From positions 2,907,355 to 2,971,354 of the forward strand of contig NZ_CP082326.1 in NCBI RefSeq assembly GCF_019884785.1: a stretch of DNA of 64,000 nt. Reading direction: 5' to 3'. The DNA is from Crassaminicella profunda (GTDB lineage: Bacteria; Bacillota; Clostridia; Peptostreptococcales; Thermotaleaceae). The stretch's first letter is position 1. Every line of letters begins with the position of its first letter. This document shows positions 45,571 through 55,114 of this stretch, in pieces. The notes under the pieces were generated by a model. That model ran no database searches. It saw only the letters and a list, made by a program, of their open reading frames with translations, and was not told the DNA's origin. The position numbers and the translations under genes are program-made.

Positions 45571-47103
45571 TTACATAAATACATTTGCTCCAGGACCTAA
45601 TGGTAATCCGAAAAAGAAGCATACAGCCATCATGACAATCCAAAGAACTCCAAAGCCTATTGCATAAGGTAATGTATAAGAGATGGCTGTTCCCATTCCT
45701 GCATTCTCATCATATCTTTTAAGGAATCCTAAAAGAATTGGGAAATATGGGAATAATGGGCTGATTGCATTTGTAGTTGAATCTCCTACTCTATAAGCTA
45801 CTTGTGCAAAAGCTGGTGAATAATCAAGCATCATAAACATTGGTACAAACACTGGTGCAAGTAATGCCCATTTTGCTGAACCACTACCTATAAATAAATT
45901 TATAAACATGGTAAATACAGTAACTAAAATAATCATTGGAAAACCTGTGAAATTTAAAGTTTTCAATATATTTCCAAGGGTTACTGCAACAATTAATCCT
46001 AAATTTGTCCAATTGAAATAGCTTACAAATTGGGCAATTACAAATACCAATACAATATATCCAGCCATTCCTCTCATGGCTTCTGTCATAAGTTTAGGAA
46101 TATCAGACTCTGACTTTATAACCCCTACTTTTCTACCATAGGCAATACCAATAGCTACAAACCAAAATAGAATAAAAGGTACCAGTCCCTTTAAGAATGG
46201 AGAAGGAATTAATCCTCCCTCAGGATTTCTTAACAGCGAATCCTGTGGAATTAAAGCAATAATAACGATTGCCCAATAAATCAAACTTACAATTCCTGCA
46301 CTCTTTAGTCCTTGTATCTCTTCTTTTGTTACCTCAAAGTCAACATCATCTAAAGATATTTCACCCTTTGGTGTATAAGGACCTGCTTGCTTTTCAACAT
46401 ATTTAGTGGTAATCCATGCCCCTAAAAGTGTTAGAAAAATAGTTGAAGCAACCATAAAATAATAATTTACTGCTGGAGATACAGATATACTTGGATCAAT
46501 TATATGGGCTGCTTCTTCAGTAATCCCAGCAAGCAATACATCCGTTCCTGCTAAAAGTAAATTGGCTGTAAATCCTGCACAGGCAGCTGCATATCCTGCT
46601 GCAACACCTACAAGTGGATTTTTCTTAGCCCCATAGAATATAGCTCCTGCTAAAGGTGGAATAATAATAGCTGCTGCATCAGAAGCTAAATTTCCACATA
46701 TACCTATTAAAAATATGGCCATTACTAAAAGCTTTTCTGGTGCTCCAAGGATAAACTTTTTCATAAAAGCTGACATAAGTCCTGTTTGTTCTGCTAGTCC
46801 TATACCAATCATCATAGTTAACACGAGTCCTAAAGGTTTAAATCCAGCAAAATTCTTTGTTAAGTTAAGAAGCATATATTGTATCCCTTCTTTACTTAGA
46901 AGGTTTTTGGCTACAACATACTCATCTTTTACAGGGTGTTTTACTTGAACACCTGCTTTAGCTACTATAAAAGAAAGAACGATTACACCTAATGTTAAAA
47001 ATACAAACAATGTAAAGGGATGAGGCAATTTATTCCCAGTTTGTTCTACCCAATCCAAAAAACGATAAAATAATGACTTTTTTTCTCTTTTTACATTTTC
47101 CAT
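45571..47103 (-). CDS. AbgT-family transporter
   Basis: The 510-residue membrane protein matches the AbgT family in length and motifs: LPHPFTLFVFLT near the start, GIGLAEQTGLM, GNLASDAAAIIIPPLAG, and the C-terminal GSGSAKWALLAPVFVPMF and GDSTTNAISPLFPYFP. Known members carry p-aminobenzoyl-glutamate or export sulfonamides, coupled to an ion gradient. With the two amidohydrolases downstream, uptake followed by hydrolysis is the likely job. The ATG has AGGAGG. Confidence 0.92.
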   Translation of the reverse strand: MENVKREKKSLFYRFLDWVEQTGNKLPHPFTLFVFLTLGVIVLSFIVAKAGVQVKHPVKDEYVVAKNLLSKEGIQYMLLNLTKNFAGFKPLGLVLTMMIGIGLAEQTGLMSAFMKKFILGAPEKLLVMAIFLIGICGNLASDAAAIIIPPLAGAIFYGAKKNPLVGVAAGYAAACAGFTANLLLAGTDVLLAGITEEAAHIIDPSISVSPAVNYYFMVASTIFLTLLGAWITTKYVEKQAGPYTPKGEISLDDVDFEVTKEEIQGLKSAGIVSLIYWAIVIIALIPQDSLLRNPEGGLIPSPFLKGLVPFILFWFVAIGIAYGRKVGVIKSESDIPKLMTEAMRGMAGYIVLVFVIAQFVSYFNWTNLGLIVAVTLGNILKTLNFTGFPMIILVTVFTMFINLFIGSGSAKWALLAPVFVPMFMMLDYSPAFAQVAYRVGDSTTNAISPLFPYFPILLGFLKRYDENAGMGTAISYTLPYAIGFGVLWIVMMAVCFFFGLPLGPGANVFM

Positions 47104-47514
47104 TCTACGACCTCCTGTTTGAAATATTTCGAATCTAAAGAACCTAAAGAACCTTTATTCAATTGCTTTCATCCCCCCCTAACTCCTTAGCTTTAAAAGC
47201 TGATTCTATAATTTCTTTTTCGGACACATTTTTGACATGTCCTTTATTATTTTTTATATTCTCCATCTTTCGTTAAAATCCTTCCAATTTTTCGAAATTT
47301 CTACTAAATTTTTATAAAAATTCGCATGTAGCTAATCGCATATGCTCATCTCGCAAGTTTTTTTACAAAACCACCCTTTTGTAATAAAACTTACTCAAAG
47401 TGGTTGAACGCTTGATTTTTCAATCATAAGTTATCCACAAATTTTAAATTTTATAATTTCCTAGAAAATAAAAAAAATAATGACATGAATTTTATTAAAC
47501 TCACGTCATTATTT
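47104..47514. other. Intergenic region, 411 bp
   Basis: Between the AbgT gene and the regulator this stretch holds a possible 35-codon reading frame (47159-47266) and the terminator of the regulator gene (47472-47515). I see no riboswitch of a class I know. Confidence 0.5.
47159..47266 (-). CDS. Possible 35-residue small protein upstream of the AbgT gene
   Basis: An ATG at 47266 opens a frame of 35 codons with a protein-like composition (starting MENIKNNKGHVKN, ending ELGGDESN). A stop codon lies in frame just before the ATG. The ribosome binding site is poor (AAGGA 12 nt away). It ends about 55 bp before the AbgT start, so it would be first in that operon. It may be a leader or chance frame. 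Confidence 0.3.
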   Translation of the reverse strand: MENIKNNKGHVKNVSEKEIIESAFKAKELGGDESN

Positions 47515-47515
47515 T
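47472..47515 (-). terminator. Terminator after the 47515 regulator gene
   Basis: A long stem pairs AAAAATAATGACaTGA with TCAcGTCATTATTTTT (one mismatch) around a 12-nt loop; A/T runs at both ends would make it bidirectional. Confidence 0.75.
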
Positions 47516-48813
47516 TACATGAAAATTTCATAAATCTGCTTAGGTCTACCAGATTTTGTCTTGCTTTCTTTTCCTATTATTTTTCCAAAACCTGTATCTA
47601 CGATTTTTTTGAGAATCCTTCTTCCACTTCTAGAGCTAATTTCAAGATAATTAGACAATTCTTCTGAATCAAAGGTGTTTTTATTGGTTTTTTCTATTAT
47701 AGCCATTATTTTAGATACATAAGAAGCACTAATATCTAATTTTGAAGCAATAGATTGAATCCTTTCATCAGAAACTGTAATATTGTATGTCAAGGTATTC
47801 TCGTTCTCACTAGATATAGGACCTGTAATACTCCCATCTTCATCAACCATATATATACAAGAATATTCTTTTCCCATAGCACGATTCAAAGCAACTCTTG
47901 CATTATATTCTGCATTATATACTGTATTCCCATAGCCAATGCCAGAAGCAAATACAATATTAGATTTTCTATCTGTCTTAAAATATTTTTTAAATTCTTG
48001 TGTATTATATTCATTATCAAGAGCACCTCTAGTTGTAAATATTAAATATTCATCTCGACCAAAGGGAAATATGGAACCAAAACTATTTTTTGTAAAATTA
48101 ATAAGCATTTCCTCTAATTTATTCTTTATTTTTAAAAATTCATATTCTGAAGACATATTATTATTTTCATTTTTAATTTTTACAATAGCAATTGCAATTT
48201 GAGTTGCCTTTATTTTTTTTACACTGGCCTTATAGATAGCTTTATTTAAGTATTCCCTCATTAAAAATGTAGTAGGGCTTAATTTATGCACAGTTACCCC
48301 CAACTCTTTAAGCTTTATATAGGTCTTACTTAGTCCAGTTACAGCAACATTGATCCTTTTATTTTTCCACAGATTATAGTGGTATTTTACCAATTCATCA
48401 TAGCTTATATTTTCTTCATAAGGTATAACATTCATTTCATCGAACTTTATTTCCAATTCATCAGCTATTTCTTTTACAGATTTTTCTTTTACAGAATCAA
48501 TGCTCATTTTTGTATAGTCGATCCCTCGACATTTAATCTCCCATAATGCTTTTAATATACTAGTTCCAACCCTTGGTATATAAACAGCAGGCTTTGTTAG
48601 TGCATTAGAAAACTTAGCTATATTGTATGGAACATGTCCTGAAAAAAGGATTCCATCTACTTTTTTCTGACATTCATTGATTAATTCTAAAGTTTCTTCT
48701 TTATTTTCATATACATAGGGAAAAATAATTACCTTTTCTTCAACTTCCTTAGCTATTTTACAAATCTTTTCTATTGAATCACTAGGACCAATAACTCCTA
48801 ACTTAATTTTCAT
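47515..48813 (-). CDS. Probable transcriptional regulator with degenerate GGDEF-like domain and C-terminal winged helix
   Basis: The 432-residue protein has an N-terminal region of about 190 residues resembling substrate-sensing domains (GVIGPSDSIEKI, DGILFSGHVPYNIAK). A middle region resembles a GGDEF domain whose active motif is degenerate (FGRDEYLIF) but with a typical SGIGYGNTVYNAEYNAR.AL ending. The C-terminus has two HTH-like parts (KLDISASYVSKIMAI and LEISSRSGRRILKKI). It lies next to the AbgT/amidohydrolase operon and probably regulates it. The domain calls are from motifs only. Confidence 0.65.
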   Translation of the reverse strand: MKIKLGVIGPSDSIEKICKIAKEVEEKVIIFPYVYENKEETLELINECQKKVDGILFSGHVPYNIAKFSNALTKPAVYIPRVGTSILKALWEIKCRGIDYTKMSIDSVKEKSVKEIADELEIKFDEMNVIPYEENISYDELVKYHYNLWKNKRINVAVTGLSKTYIKLKELGVTVHKLSPTTFLMREYLNKAIYKASVKKIKATQIAIAIVKIKNENNNMSSEYEFLKIKNKLEEMLINFTKNSFGSIFPFGRDEYLIFTTRGALDNEYNTQEFKKYFKTDRKSNIVFASGIGYGNTVYNAEYNARVALNRAMGKEYSCIYMVDEDGSITGPISSENENTLTYNITVSDERIQSIASKLDISASYVSKIMAIIEKTNKNTFDSEELSNYLEISSRSGRRILKKIVDTGFGKIIGKESKTKSGRPKQIYEIFM

Positions 48814-48921
48814 ACTTTCTCACCTTTTCTACATAAAAATATTCTATTTATATCATATCATATATTGTTTTTTTCTATAGTATGAAAGATTCGTTGATCT
48901 ATCAATTATTTTTAACTTTAT

Positions 48922-48966
48922 AAAGAACCTAGAATTCTTTTACTCTATGAACTCTAAGTTCTTTTA
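48922..48966 (-). terminator. Terminator after the chemoreceptor gene
   Basis: An imperfect stem (AAAGAACcTAGAaTTC with GAAcTCTAaGTTCTTT) lies just past the stop codon. Confidence 0.6.
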
Positions 48967-48971
48967 TATCT

Positions 48972-51050
48972 TTAGATCATAAATTTATCTATATCTTCCT
49001 GCAATGCTATTGCAACACTATTCAAACTTTGCGCATGAGAACTAATTTCTTCCACAGAAGCCAATTGCTCTTCTGTTGATGCAGAGACTTCTTCTGTACT
49101 TGCAGATGTTTCTTCTGTTACAGCAGATATATTGGTAATGGCATTGATGATTTCTTCCTTGCTCTTCTTCATGTTTTCTGCATGATCTGCTACTTGATTG
49201 ATTTTTTCGATTAAATTTTTCATAGCATCTATTGTAACTTGGAATATATGATCCGTCTCTTGAATAGATACATTTTGTTCATGAACAATCTCTTTTACTT
49301 CATCCATTGTAGTAACGGCTCTACCAGAATTTTGCTGAATATTGTGCATTAAATCCTTTATATGATCTGTTGCTTTTGTTGTCTCTTCTGATAATTTTCT
49401 TATTTCATCAGCAACAACAGCAAATCCCTTTCCTGCTTCTCCTGCCCGAGCAGCTTCAATACTTGCATTGAGTGCTAATAGATTGGTCTGATTAGATATA
49501 TTCTCAATTAATGCAATAATTGATTCTGCATTATTAGCAAATTCATTAATACTTCCTATAATTTGATTGACTTCATTTGCTTTTTCTGTATTATTGACAA
49601 TTTTATGATCTAATATTTTAAGAATACTAATTCCTTTTTCTCCTAAGGAATTAGCTTCTTGCGAAATATCATACACATCATAAGTCAATTGATTACTTTC
49701 ATTGATTTTTTCTCCTAGTTCAGTTGCCATGACAGCTATTGTTTCTGTATCCTTTGCTTGATCATTTGTGCTTAATGCAATTTGTTCTATGGCCTGTGCT
49801 ATTTCTCCTGTAGCTTGAGCAGATTGCTGAGATATTTCTGATAAATTATTGGCAGATGTAGTAACTAACCCAGATGAATCTTTTACCTTTTTAATAATAT
49901 TTTTCATATCCTCCTGCATGGTATTTACAGCATTTGCCAATACCCCAGTTTCATCCTTTCGTCTAGCAAATTCATCTGGCATTTTTTTTGTAAAATTCCC
50001 TGTAGCTACAAATTTTAAATGCTCTGCTATAAAGACAATTGGCTTTGAGAATTTATTAGCAAAGATCCAAGTCATAATTGTCCCAAATAAGATAAAAATA
50101 GCAGATAAAATGATAATAATCGATCTGATTTTATTTGCACTAGCCATTAGTTCTTCTTTTGTAATCATGGCAACAAATTTCCATCCCGTTTCAGGAGATG
50201 TATAAACATTAGCTATGTAACTTTCATTATTCACATTCGTTTCAAAGTAATCTGAATCCATCTGTACTATGTTTTTAAATCCATCAATACCTATATTTTG
50301 TATATTCTTAAAATTATTCTCTTCATTTTTAGGATCAGCTATGATTGTCCCTTGAGCATCTATTAACATGACATAGCCTGTATCTCCCATTTTTATACTT
50401 TTGAAAATTTTTGTTATGCCTTTTAAACTCATGTCTACCCCTATAACCCCTATTAATTCTCCAGCTTCATTTTCTACAGTTTTTACCGTACTAACCACCA
50501 TTGAATTATCTGGTTCATAATAATAAGGATTTGTTCTTGAGGTATGTCCTTTATTTTCCATAGCCTTTTGGTAATAAGGTCTTTTTCTAGAATCATAATT
50601 CTTACTAACACTTCCTTCTGGCAATTGAATATATCCACCAAATTCTGTACCCATATATACATAAGCTGTTTGAGGATGAGTTTGTGCAAATTGTTCAAAA
50701 TTTTCATAAATGGTTTGTTCAATCCCTCCATTTTTAGAAGGAGTCATTTTTAAATCGTCTTCTGCTACTTTGTCCATATAATTTGTTATGGTATAATCAG
50801 CTTTTTTAACATATCCATTCTCTGCTAAATAGTTAACATTCTCCTCAATATCTTTAAACAATATATTGATGGCATTGTTAATTTGGACAATTTGTCCTGT
50901 AGAAGAATGTATGTAATTCTCCATAATCTCCCCTTTAACCTTTGCATTTACAATCATACTTACAGGGATAGTGGTCATTAAAAGAATAAACAAAAACATA
51001 ATGATTAATTTGCTTTTCATTGAGTGAAAAATATTCTTATTTTTTTTCAT
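48972..51050 (-). CDS. Methyl-accepting chemotaxis protein with dCache sensor
   Basis: The 692-residue receptor has a first membrane helix (about residues 14-33), a large extracellular dCache-type domain (about 40-300, with [11 protein letters not shown] and [12 protein letters not shown]), a second helix near 310-330, a HAMP domain and a cytoplasmic signalling hairpin with the conserved [19 protein letters not shown]. It should bind small ligands such as amino acids and signal to CheA. The repeated [13 protein letters not shown] near the end is a methylation-type helix. The ATG has AAAGGAGGAG. The organism is therefore likely motile. Confidence 0.95.
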   Translation of the reverse strand: MKKNKNIFHSMKSKLIIMFLFILLMTTIPVSMIVNAKVKGEIMENYIHSSTGQIVQINNAINILFKDIEENVNYLAENGYVKKADYTITNYMDKVAEDDLKMTPSKNGGIEQTIYENFEQFAQTHPQTAYVYMGTEFGGYIQLPEGSVSKNYDSRKRPYYQKAMENKGHTSRTNPYYYEPDNSMVVSTVKTVENEAGELIGVIGVDMSLKGITKIFKSIKMGDTGYVMLIDAQGTIIADPKNEENNFKNIQNIGIDGFKNIVQMDSDYFETNVNNESYIANVYTSPETGWKFVAMITKEELMASANKIRSIIIILSAIFILFGTIMTWIFANKFSKPIVFIAEHLKFVATGNFTKKMPDEFARRKDETGVLANAVNTMQEDMKNIIKKVKDSSGLVTTSANNLSEISQQSAQATGEIAQAIEQIALSTNDQAKDTETIAVMATELGEKINESNQLTYDVYDISQEANSLGEKGISILKILDHKIVNNTEKANEVNQIIGSINEFANNAESIIALIENISNQTNLLALNASIEAARAGEAGKGFAVVADEIRKLSEETTKATDHIKDLMHNIQQNSGRAVTTMDEVKEIVHEQNVSIQETDHIFQVTIDAMKNLIEKINQVADHAENMKKSKEEIINAITNISAVTEETSASTEEVSASTEEQLASVEEISSHAQSLNSVAIALQEDIDKFMI

Positions 51051-51236
51051 CTTCCCAACTCCTCCTTTAAATGATTAACATACATTTTTTCTAAATTTAA
51101 AGTAATAAGATACTTTAATACCCTTTTTAAATTGGCATAAATTTCTTTATTTTTCAAAAAATCTACCATTACTTTATTCGACATTTTTCTTGTTCTTTCC
51201 TTTGTTTTTTTTATTTATTTTTTTGTAAATTTTACT

Positions 51237-51264
51237 AAAAAAAGAATGACTTTCATCATTCTTT
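51237..51264 (-). terminator. Terminator after the 51264 membrane protein gene
   Basis: A 9-bp stem (AAAGAATGA with TCATTCTTT, 6-nt loop) is followed on the minus strand by seven T residues. It overlaps the stop codon. Confidence 0.75.
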
Positions 51265-52013
51265 TACTCATTTTTGTTGAATTCCCAAGAAAAATCATAA
51301 TATCCTTTTGTATGAACTCCCTTTGCTATCAACTTATATATTCTATGTTTCTCTAATGGTATATTGATTACTCCTTCTTCATCCGTTTCAAAGATCTCTA
51401 TGGGTTCATTATTATATTCATAAATTCCTATTGTCAAATCACCATTTTTCACCTGAGAATCATAATGAAGCTCTAAAATGCCATCCTCCCCAAACCATAT
51501 TTCTTTTACTTCACTTCCCGTAAAATCTTTATATTCGTCCTTGAAAAGCTTTTGTGACTTTACTACTGTAGGTCCTTCTACTTCTTTAGGTTTTAATTTT
51601 TCTCGATCAACAATATAAATAGCTCCAACCAATACAACAATCATCAAACATACACTTAGCACTTTATAAACAAATTTTTTATTTATGGTTTTACTCTCAT
51701 TTGTCTTATTTTTAAAAGGCTCCTGTGATACAAAATGATTATTATGCACTCCTCCTTTAATGGTTGTTACAATCAAATATGTCATAAACCCCATATACTT
51801 TGGAACAAATAGAACAACAGCTACCCATAAGAACTTATTCATATTATATTTTGGCGCATTTTCATATACATAAAAAATAACAAAAATGAAAAATGCCAAA
51901 CTAGCTAATGCAATAATAGTATTCACCATCATAACAGAATTAAAAATAGTAGAAAAATTACTCCTGTCCAATAATGTTTGTAGCAATGTCTGTAAAAAAT
52001 CTTGTGTCTCCAT
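51264..52013 (-). CDS. Membrane protein of unknown function with PLDc_N-like start
   Basis: The 249-residue protein has two membrane segments in the first 85 residues (IIALASLAFFIFVIFYVYE; LWVAVVLFVPKYMGFMTYLI) that resemble phospholipase D N-terminal anchor domains, then a third (VCLMIVVLVGAIYIV), and ends in a soluble beta-rich domain of about 110 residues. No catalytic motif is visible. Its neighbours, a chemoreceptor and a symporter, give no clear function. Confidence 0.65.
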   Translation of the reverse strand: METQDFLQTLLQTLLDRSNFSTIFNSVMMVNTIIALASLAFFIFVIFYVYENAPKYNMNKFLWVAVVLFVPKYMGFMTYLIVTTIKGGVHNNHFVSQEPFKNKTNESKTINKKFVYKVLSVCLMIVVLVGAIYIVDREKLKPKEVEGPTVVKSQKLFKDEYKDFTGSEVKEIWFGEDGILELHYDSQVKNGDLTIGIYEYNNEPIEIFETDEEGVINIPLEKHRIYKLIAKGVHTKGYYDFSWEFNKNE

Positions 52014-52143
52014 AAATACTCTCCTTTTTATTCACGTTTCTTTCTTTGAATTTTTTCAAATACATGAATAATCCTATCATAAATTGTATAATATGGAAAC
52101 CTTTCTTTAAATAACCTACTAAAAAACATATAATATCTAATTT

Positions 52144-53592
52144 TTAGTCTTTACAATCTACTTTTTCTAAACTTGATAAATGAGGAAAAGGCGTAGGATT
52201 TTCTTCTTTATAGGTAGCATGTGTTACTAAAATTAAAGCAAGCCCACATAGTATTGACCCCGGAAGAGCAGCCCCTACCCCAAAAGGTGAACCTACTAAT
52301 TTCCACACAATACTCGTTACAAACCCCACTATAATCCCTGCTGTAATTCCTTCTTTAGTTGCTTTTTTCCAGTACAATGCAGCAAAGGCAGGTAAACCAA
52401 GAGACGCTGCATAAAATGTCCAAGCAAACATTAATGCTTTATAAGCCTGTCTGATATAAAGGGCAATAATTAACGCACCAAATCCTAATAAGACAGTAAC
52501 TACCCTTGAATAAAAAAGCTCTTTTTTATCTTCAATATTAGGCCATAAAGGTTTTAAAATATCTCTTAAAAGAGTTTGAACAGAAATGAGTAAATATGTA
52601 TCTGCTGAAGACATTAAAACTGCAAATAATGATGCTATCGTTAATCCTGTAATCCCTACTGGTAATAAATGAATCACCAATGCTGGAATAGCCGCATCTG
52701 CTGCACCATAATCATTTACCACATTTGGAAGCAATATGTAAGCACTGAGTCCAATGACTAATGTTATAATAATCGTATAAGCATATACTGTATTTCCTAA
52801 TATCATTCCTCGTTTAGCATCCTTTGGACTTTTAGCAGCAAAAGCTCTTTGCCACATTTCTGCTCCTGCTAATGTAAATACCAAATTGGTAAAAATCCAA
52901 CCAATAATCTCAGAAGATGGCTTGATAGAAAGCATTTCATTAGGAACTGATTGAATCATGGTACTGACGCCACCTACTTTAACTAATGCAATAATTGGTA
53001 ATAATATATACATAAAAAGCATTAATATAATAAATTGAGCTACATCCGTATAAACAACACCAAATAGTCCAGAAACAGCCGTATAGGAAACAAAAATGAT
53101 TACTGCTATCCAAGCACCCGTTTCATAAGAAAAACCACCAATTGTTTTTATAAGGGTAGCTGTTGCCGTAATCTGTGTTCCTACAGTAGCCATCATAGTG
53201 AATGCTATTAAGAAAGCTGTAAGATACTTCACCTTAGTCCCAAATCGATATTCCATCAAATCAGGAATAGAAGTAATATCGTTTAATACTCCAATTTTTT
53301 GTATTCTACCTGAAATTCCAGAAAAAACATACATTCCAATAAGATAAGGTAATCCCAACATTATAGCAACTGCTCCTTGGCTATAAGTAACCCCTCCACG
53401 TCCAATCATTGCTCCCCCACCAATGATTGAAGCACATACAGTAGCCATAATAACAAAATAGTTTAAACTTCTTCCTGCTAAATAATAATCCGTAGTTTTT
53501 GTTACTTTTTTCTTAAAATAGAAACCGATCCATACCATACCAAGCAAATAGAGTCCAATCAAAATCAAATCAAAAATAGTCATATTGTTCAA
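52144..53592 (-). CDS. Sodium/solute symporter (SSS family)
   Basis: The 482-residue protein has about 13 membrane segments and SSS motifs: DYYLAGRSLNYFVIM near the start, GGGAMIG, and a central AGAEMWQRAFAAKSPKDAKRG, followed by SSADTYLL. It should import a solute with sodium. The start is TTG behind GGGGGG. Substrate cannot be told from sequence alone; proline, pantothenate and carboxylates are all carried by this family. Confidence 0.9.
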   Translation of the reverse strand: MNNMTIFDLILIGLYLLGMVWIGFYFKKKVTKTTDYYLAGRSLNYFVIMATVCASIIGGGAMIGRGGVTYSQGAVAIMLGLPYLIGMYVFSGISGRIQKIGVLNDITSIPDLMEYRFGTKVKYLTAFLIAFTMMATVGTQITATATLIKTIGGFSYETGAWIAVIIFVSYTAVSGLFGVVYTDVAQFIILMLFMYILLPIIALVKVGGVSTMIQSVPNEMLSIKPSSEIIGWIFTNLVFTLAGAEMWQRAFAAKSPKDAKRGMILGNTVYAYTIIITLVIGLSAYILLPNVVNDYGAADAAIPALVIHLLPVGITGLTIASLFAVLMSSADTYLLISVQTLLRDILKPLWPNIEDKKELFYSRVVTVLLGFGALIIALYIRQAYKALMFAWTFYAASLGLPAFAALYWKKATKEGITAGIIVGFVTSIVWKLVGSPFGVGAALPGSILCGLALILVTHATYKEENPTPFPHLSSLEKVDCKD

Positions 53593-53750
53593 ATCTTTCC
53601 CCCCTTGTAAAAAGATAATAAAAATCCAATGCTATGTAGTATTTTATATACCATTAGCACAAAAAATAATTATTCAATTGAAAAAACATGCTTAAAGTTG
53701 ACTTTTTCGAAAAATACAAAGAAAATTATAAAACAATCTGTAGATTTTAA

Positions 53751-53804
53751 AGAGTTATAATTTCCTATTAGATGATCAAGAAGAGTAAAAAAAACTTTCA
53801 TAAA
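53751..53804 (+). repeat. Leader element, copy B
   Basis: AGAGTTATAATTT, then AAGAAGAGT and AAAAAAACTTTCATAAA repeat the blocks found at 8143-8193 in the same order. No gene follows on the plus strand before the terminator at 53997. Confidence 0.5.
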
Positions 53805-53996
53805 GGATAGTGAAAAGCCTCGTTTTCATAAGCTTATAAGAGGAATCTTCGTTTATTTAGCGCTATAATCAAATTATACCATATTTTTCATTATTTTTCA
53901 AAAATTTAGAATATTGTTTGTTTTAAGATTTTATATGAGTAATCATTAAGTTTATTTTCCTTTATTATATAGGTTTTATTTCCAAATTTAATATAT

Positions 53997-54036
53997 AAAA
54001 AAGTGAGTTGTTTAAGCTTAAACAACTCACTTTTTT
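53997..54036. terminator. 40-bp perfect palindromic terminator
   Basis: AAAAAAGTGAGTTGTTTAAG is followed immediately by its exact reverse complement. The A-run and T-run at the ends make it work for the leftward dnaJ-like gene and for any rightward transcript. Confidence 0.85.
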
Positions 54037-54050
54037 ATATTTTCCTGCCC

Positions 54051-54971
54051 TTATGCTCTTGGATTAAAATTTGAAATTTCCTTTAATCTTTCATATAATT
54101 CTCTCTCTTCTTCTTTGAAAACAGATGGATTGATTATTCGTACTCTAATATACAAATCTCCTATATTTCCTTTCATATCTTTATATCCTTTTTTCCCAAT
54201 CTTAATTTTGCCATCTGTCTGTATCCCTGCTGGTATTTTTACCTTGATTTTTCCTGTCAATGTCTTTACAATGACCTCTGTTCCCAAAGCTGCTTCCCAA
54301 GGAGTTAAATCAATGGTTGTATTTAAATTCACCCCATCTAATGTGAAATCTTTATGGGATTTGAATTTTACCTTAAGATATAAATCACCACCATCTCTTC
54401 CATGCTTTGCAATTTTTATCTTCTTATCTTGTAGTATACCAGCTGGAATCTTTACAGATATAGTTTTTGTATCATTTCCTTTTCGAGAAGACAACTTTTT
54501 TTGTATGCCTTCATATCCTTCTTCTAGAGTAATATGAATTTCCGACTCTACATCTTGTCCCATTTTTCTTGAAGAGCATCCACCACATCCTCCTCTTTTT
54601 GAAAAACCCCCAAATTGATCTCCCATATTAAAACCACTATTTCCAAAAATCATATCAAAAAAGTCACTATAATCTCCATTGCCACTTCTATGGGTACCAA
54701 ATCCTCCAAATCCATATTGAGATGGGTCAAAGTCTGCTCCATTTTGAAAATCATAACCACTTCCAAATTGATCATATTTTTTTCTTTTTTCCTCATCTCC
54801 TAATACTTCATAGGCTTCGTTAATGGACTTGAATTTTTCTTCTGCTGATTTATTATTTGGATTTGCATCAGGATGATATTTTTTTGCAAGCTTTCGATAA
54901 GCTCTTTTCATTTCATCTTGAGATGCATTTTTATCTACTCCTAATATGTCATAGTAATCCTTATATTCCAT
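54051..54971 (-). CDS. CbpA-like DnaJ-family co-chaperone
   Basis: The 306-residue protein has an N-terminal J domain (DYYDILGV, the HPD motif in KKYHPDANP), a Gly/Phe-rich linker, and two C-terminal substrate-binding domains ([31 protein letters not shown]). It stimulates DnaK ATPase activity. It lacks the four CxxCxGxG zinc motifs of DnaJ; only one odd GGCGGC pair of cysteines remains. Length fits CbpA rather than DnaJ. No other chaperone gene is adjacent. The ATG follows GGGAGGATAT. Confidence 0.88.
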   Translation of the reverse strand: MEYKDYYDILGVDKNASQDEMKRAYRKLAKKYHPDANPNNKSAEEKFKSINEAYEVLGDEEKRKKYDQFGSGYDFQNGADFDPSQYGFGGFGTHRSGNGDYSDFFDMIFGNSGFNMGDQFGGFSKRGGCGGCSSRKMGQDVESEIHITLEEGYEGIQKKLSSRKGNDTKTISVKIPAGILQDKKIKIAKHGRDGGDLYLKVKFKSHKDFTLDGVNLNTTIDLTPWEAALGTEVIVKTLTGKIKVKIPAGIQTDGKIKIGKKGYKDMKGNIGDLYIRVRIINPSVFKEEERELYERLKEISNFNPRA

Positions 54972-55067
54972 GGTATATCCTCCCTTATTTCCTAATGAAT
55001 CTAAAATGCGAAAAATCTTCTATTCATAATATATCATAAAAAAATTTTTATAGGAAAGATTTGATAT

Positions 55068-55100
55068 GGAAAAAATAGAAAGCTAGCAAAAATGCTAGCT
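55068..55100 (-). terminator. Terminator of the microcompartment operon
   Basis: AGCTAGCA (55081-55088) pairs with TGCTAGCT (55093-55100) around four A; the minus strand continues into TTTCTATTTTTT. Confidence 0.75.
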
Positions 55101-55114
55101 CTTCATTTATTTTA

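Larger units (their letters stand above)
53593..54050. other. Intergenic region, 458 bp, with orphan leader-like copy
   Basis: It contains leader element copy B (53751-53804) and a palindromic terminator (53997-54036) but no credible gene. TTGACT at 53698 precedes the element at a distance similar to that in the cysD leader. Confidence 0.5.

Noticed and set aside
47221-47241. GGACA...TGTCC inverted repeat upstream of the AbgT gene as an operator
   Set aside because: The arms match imperfectly and lie inside the possible 35-codon frame; with no second copy there is no reason to call it a site.
54540-54620. Zinc-finger motif in the DnaJ-like protein
   Set aside because: Only one GGCGGC pair is present; the four CxxCxGxG repeats that define a DnaJ zinc finger are missing, so the CbpA assignment stands.
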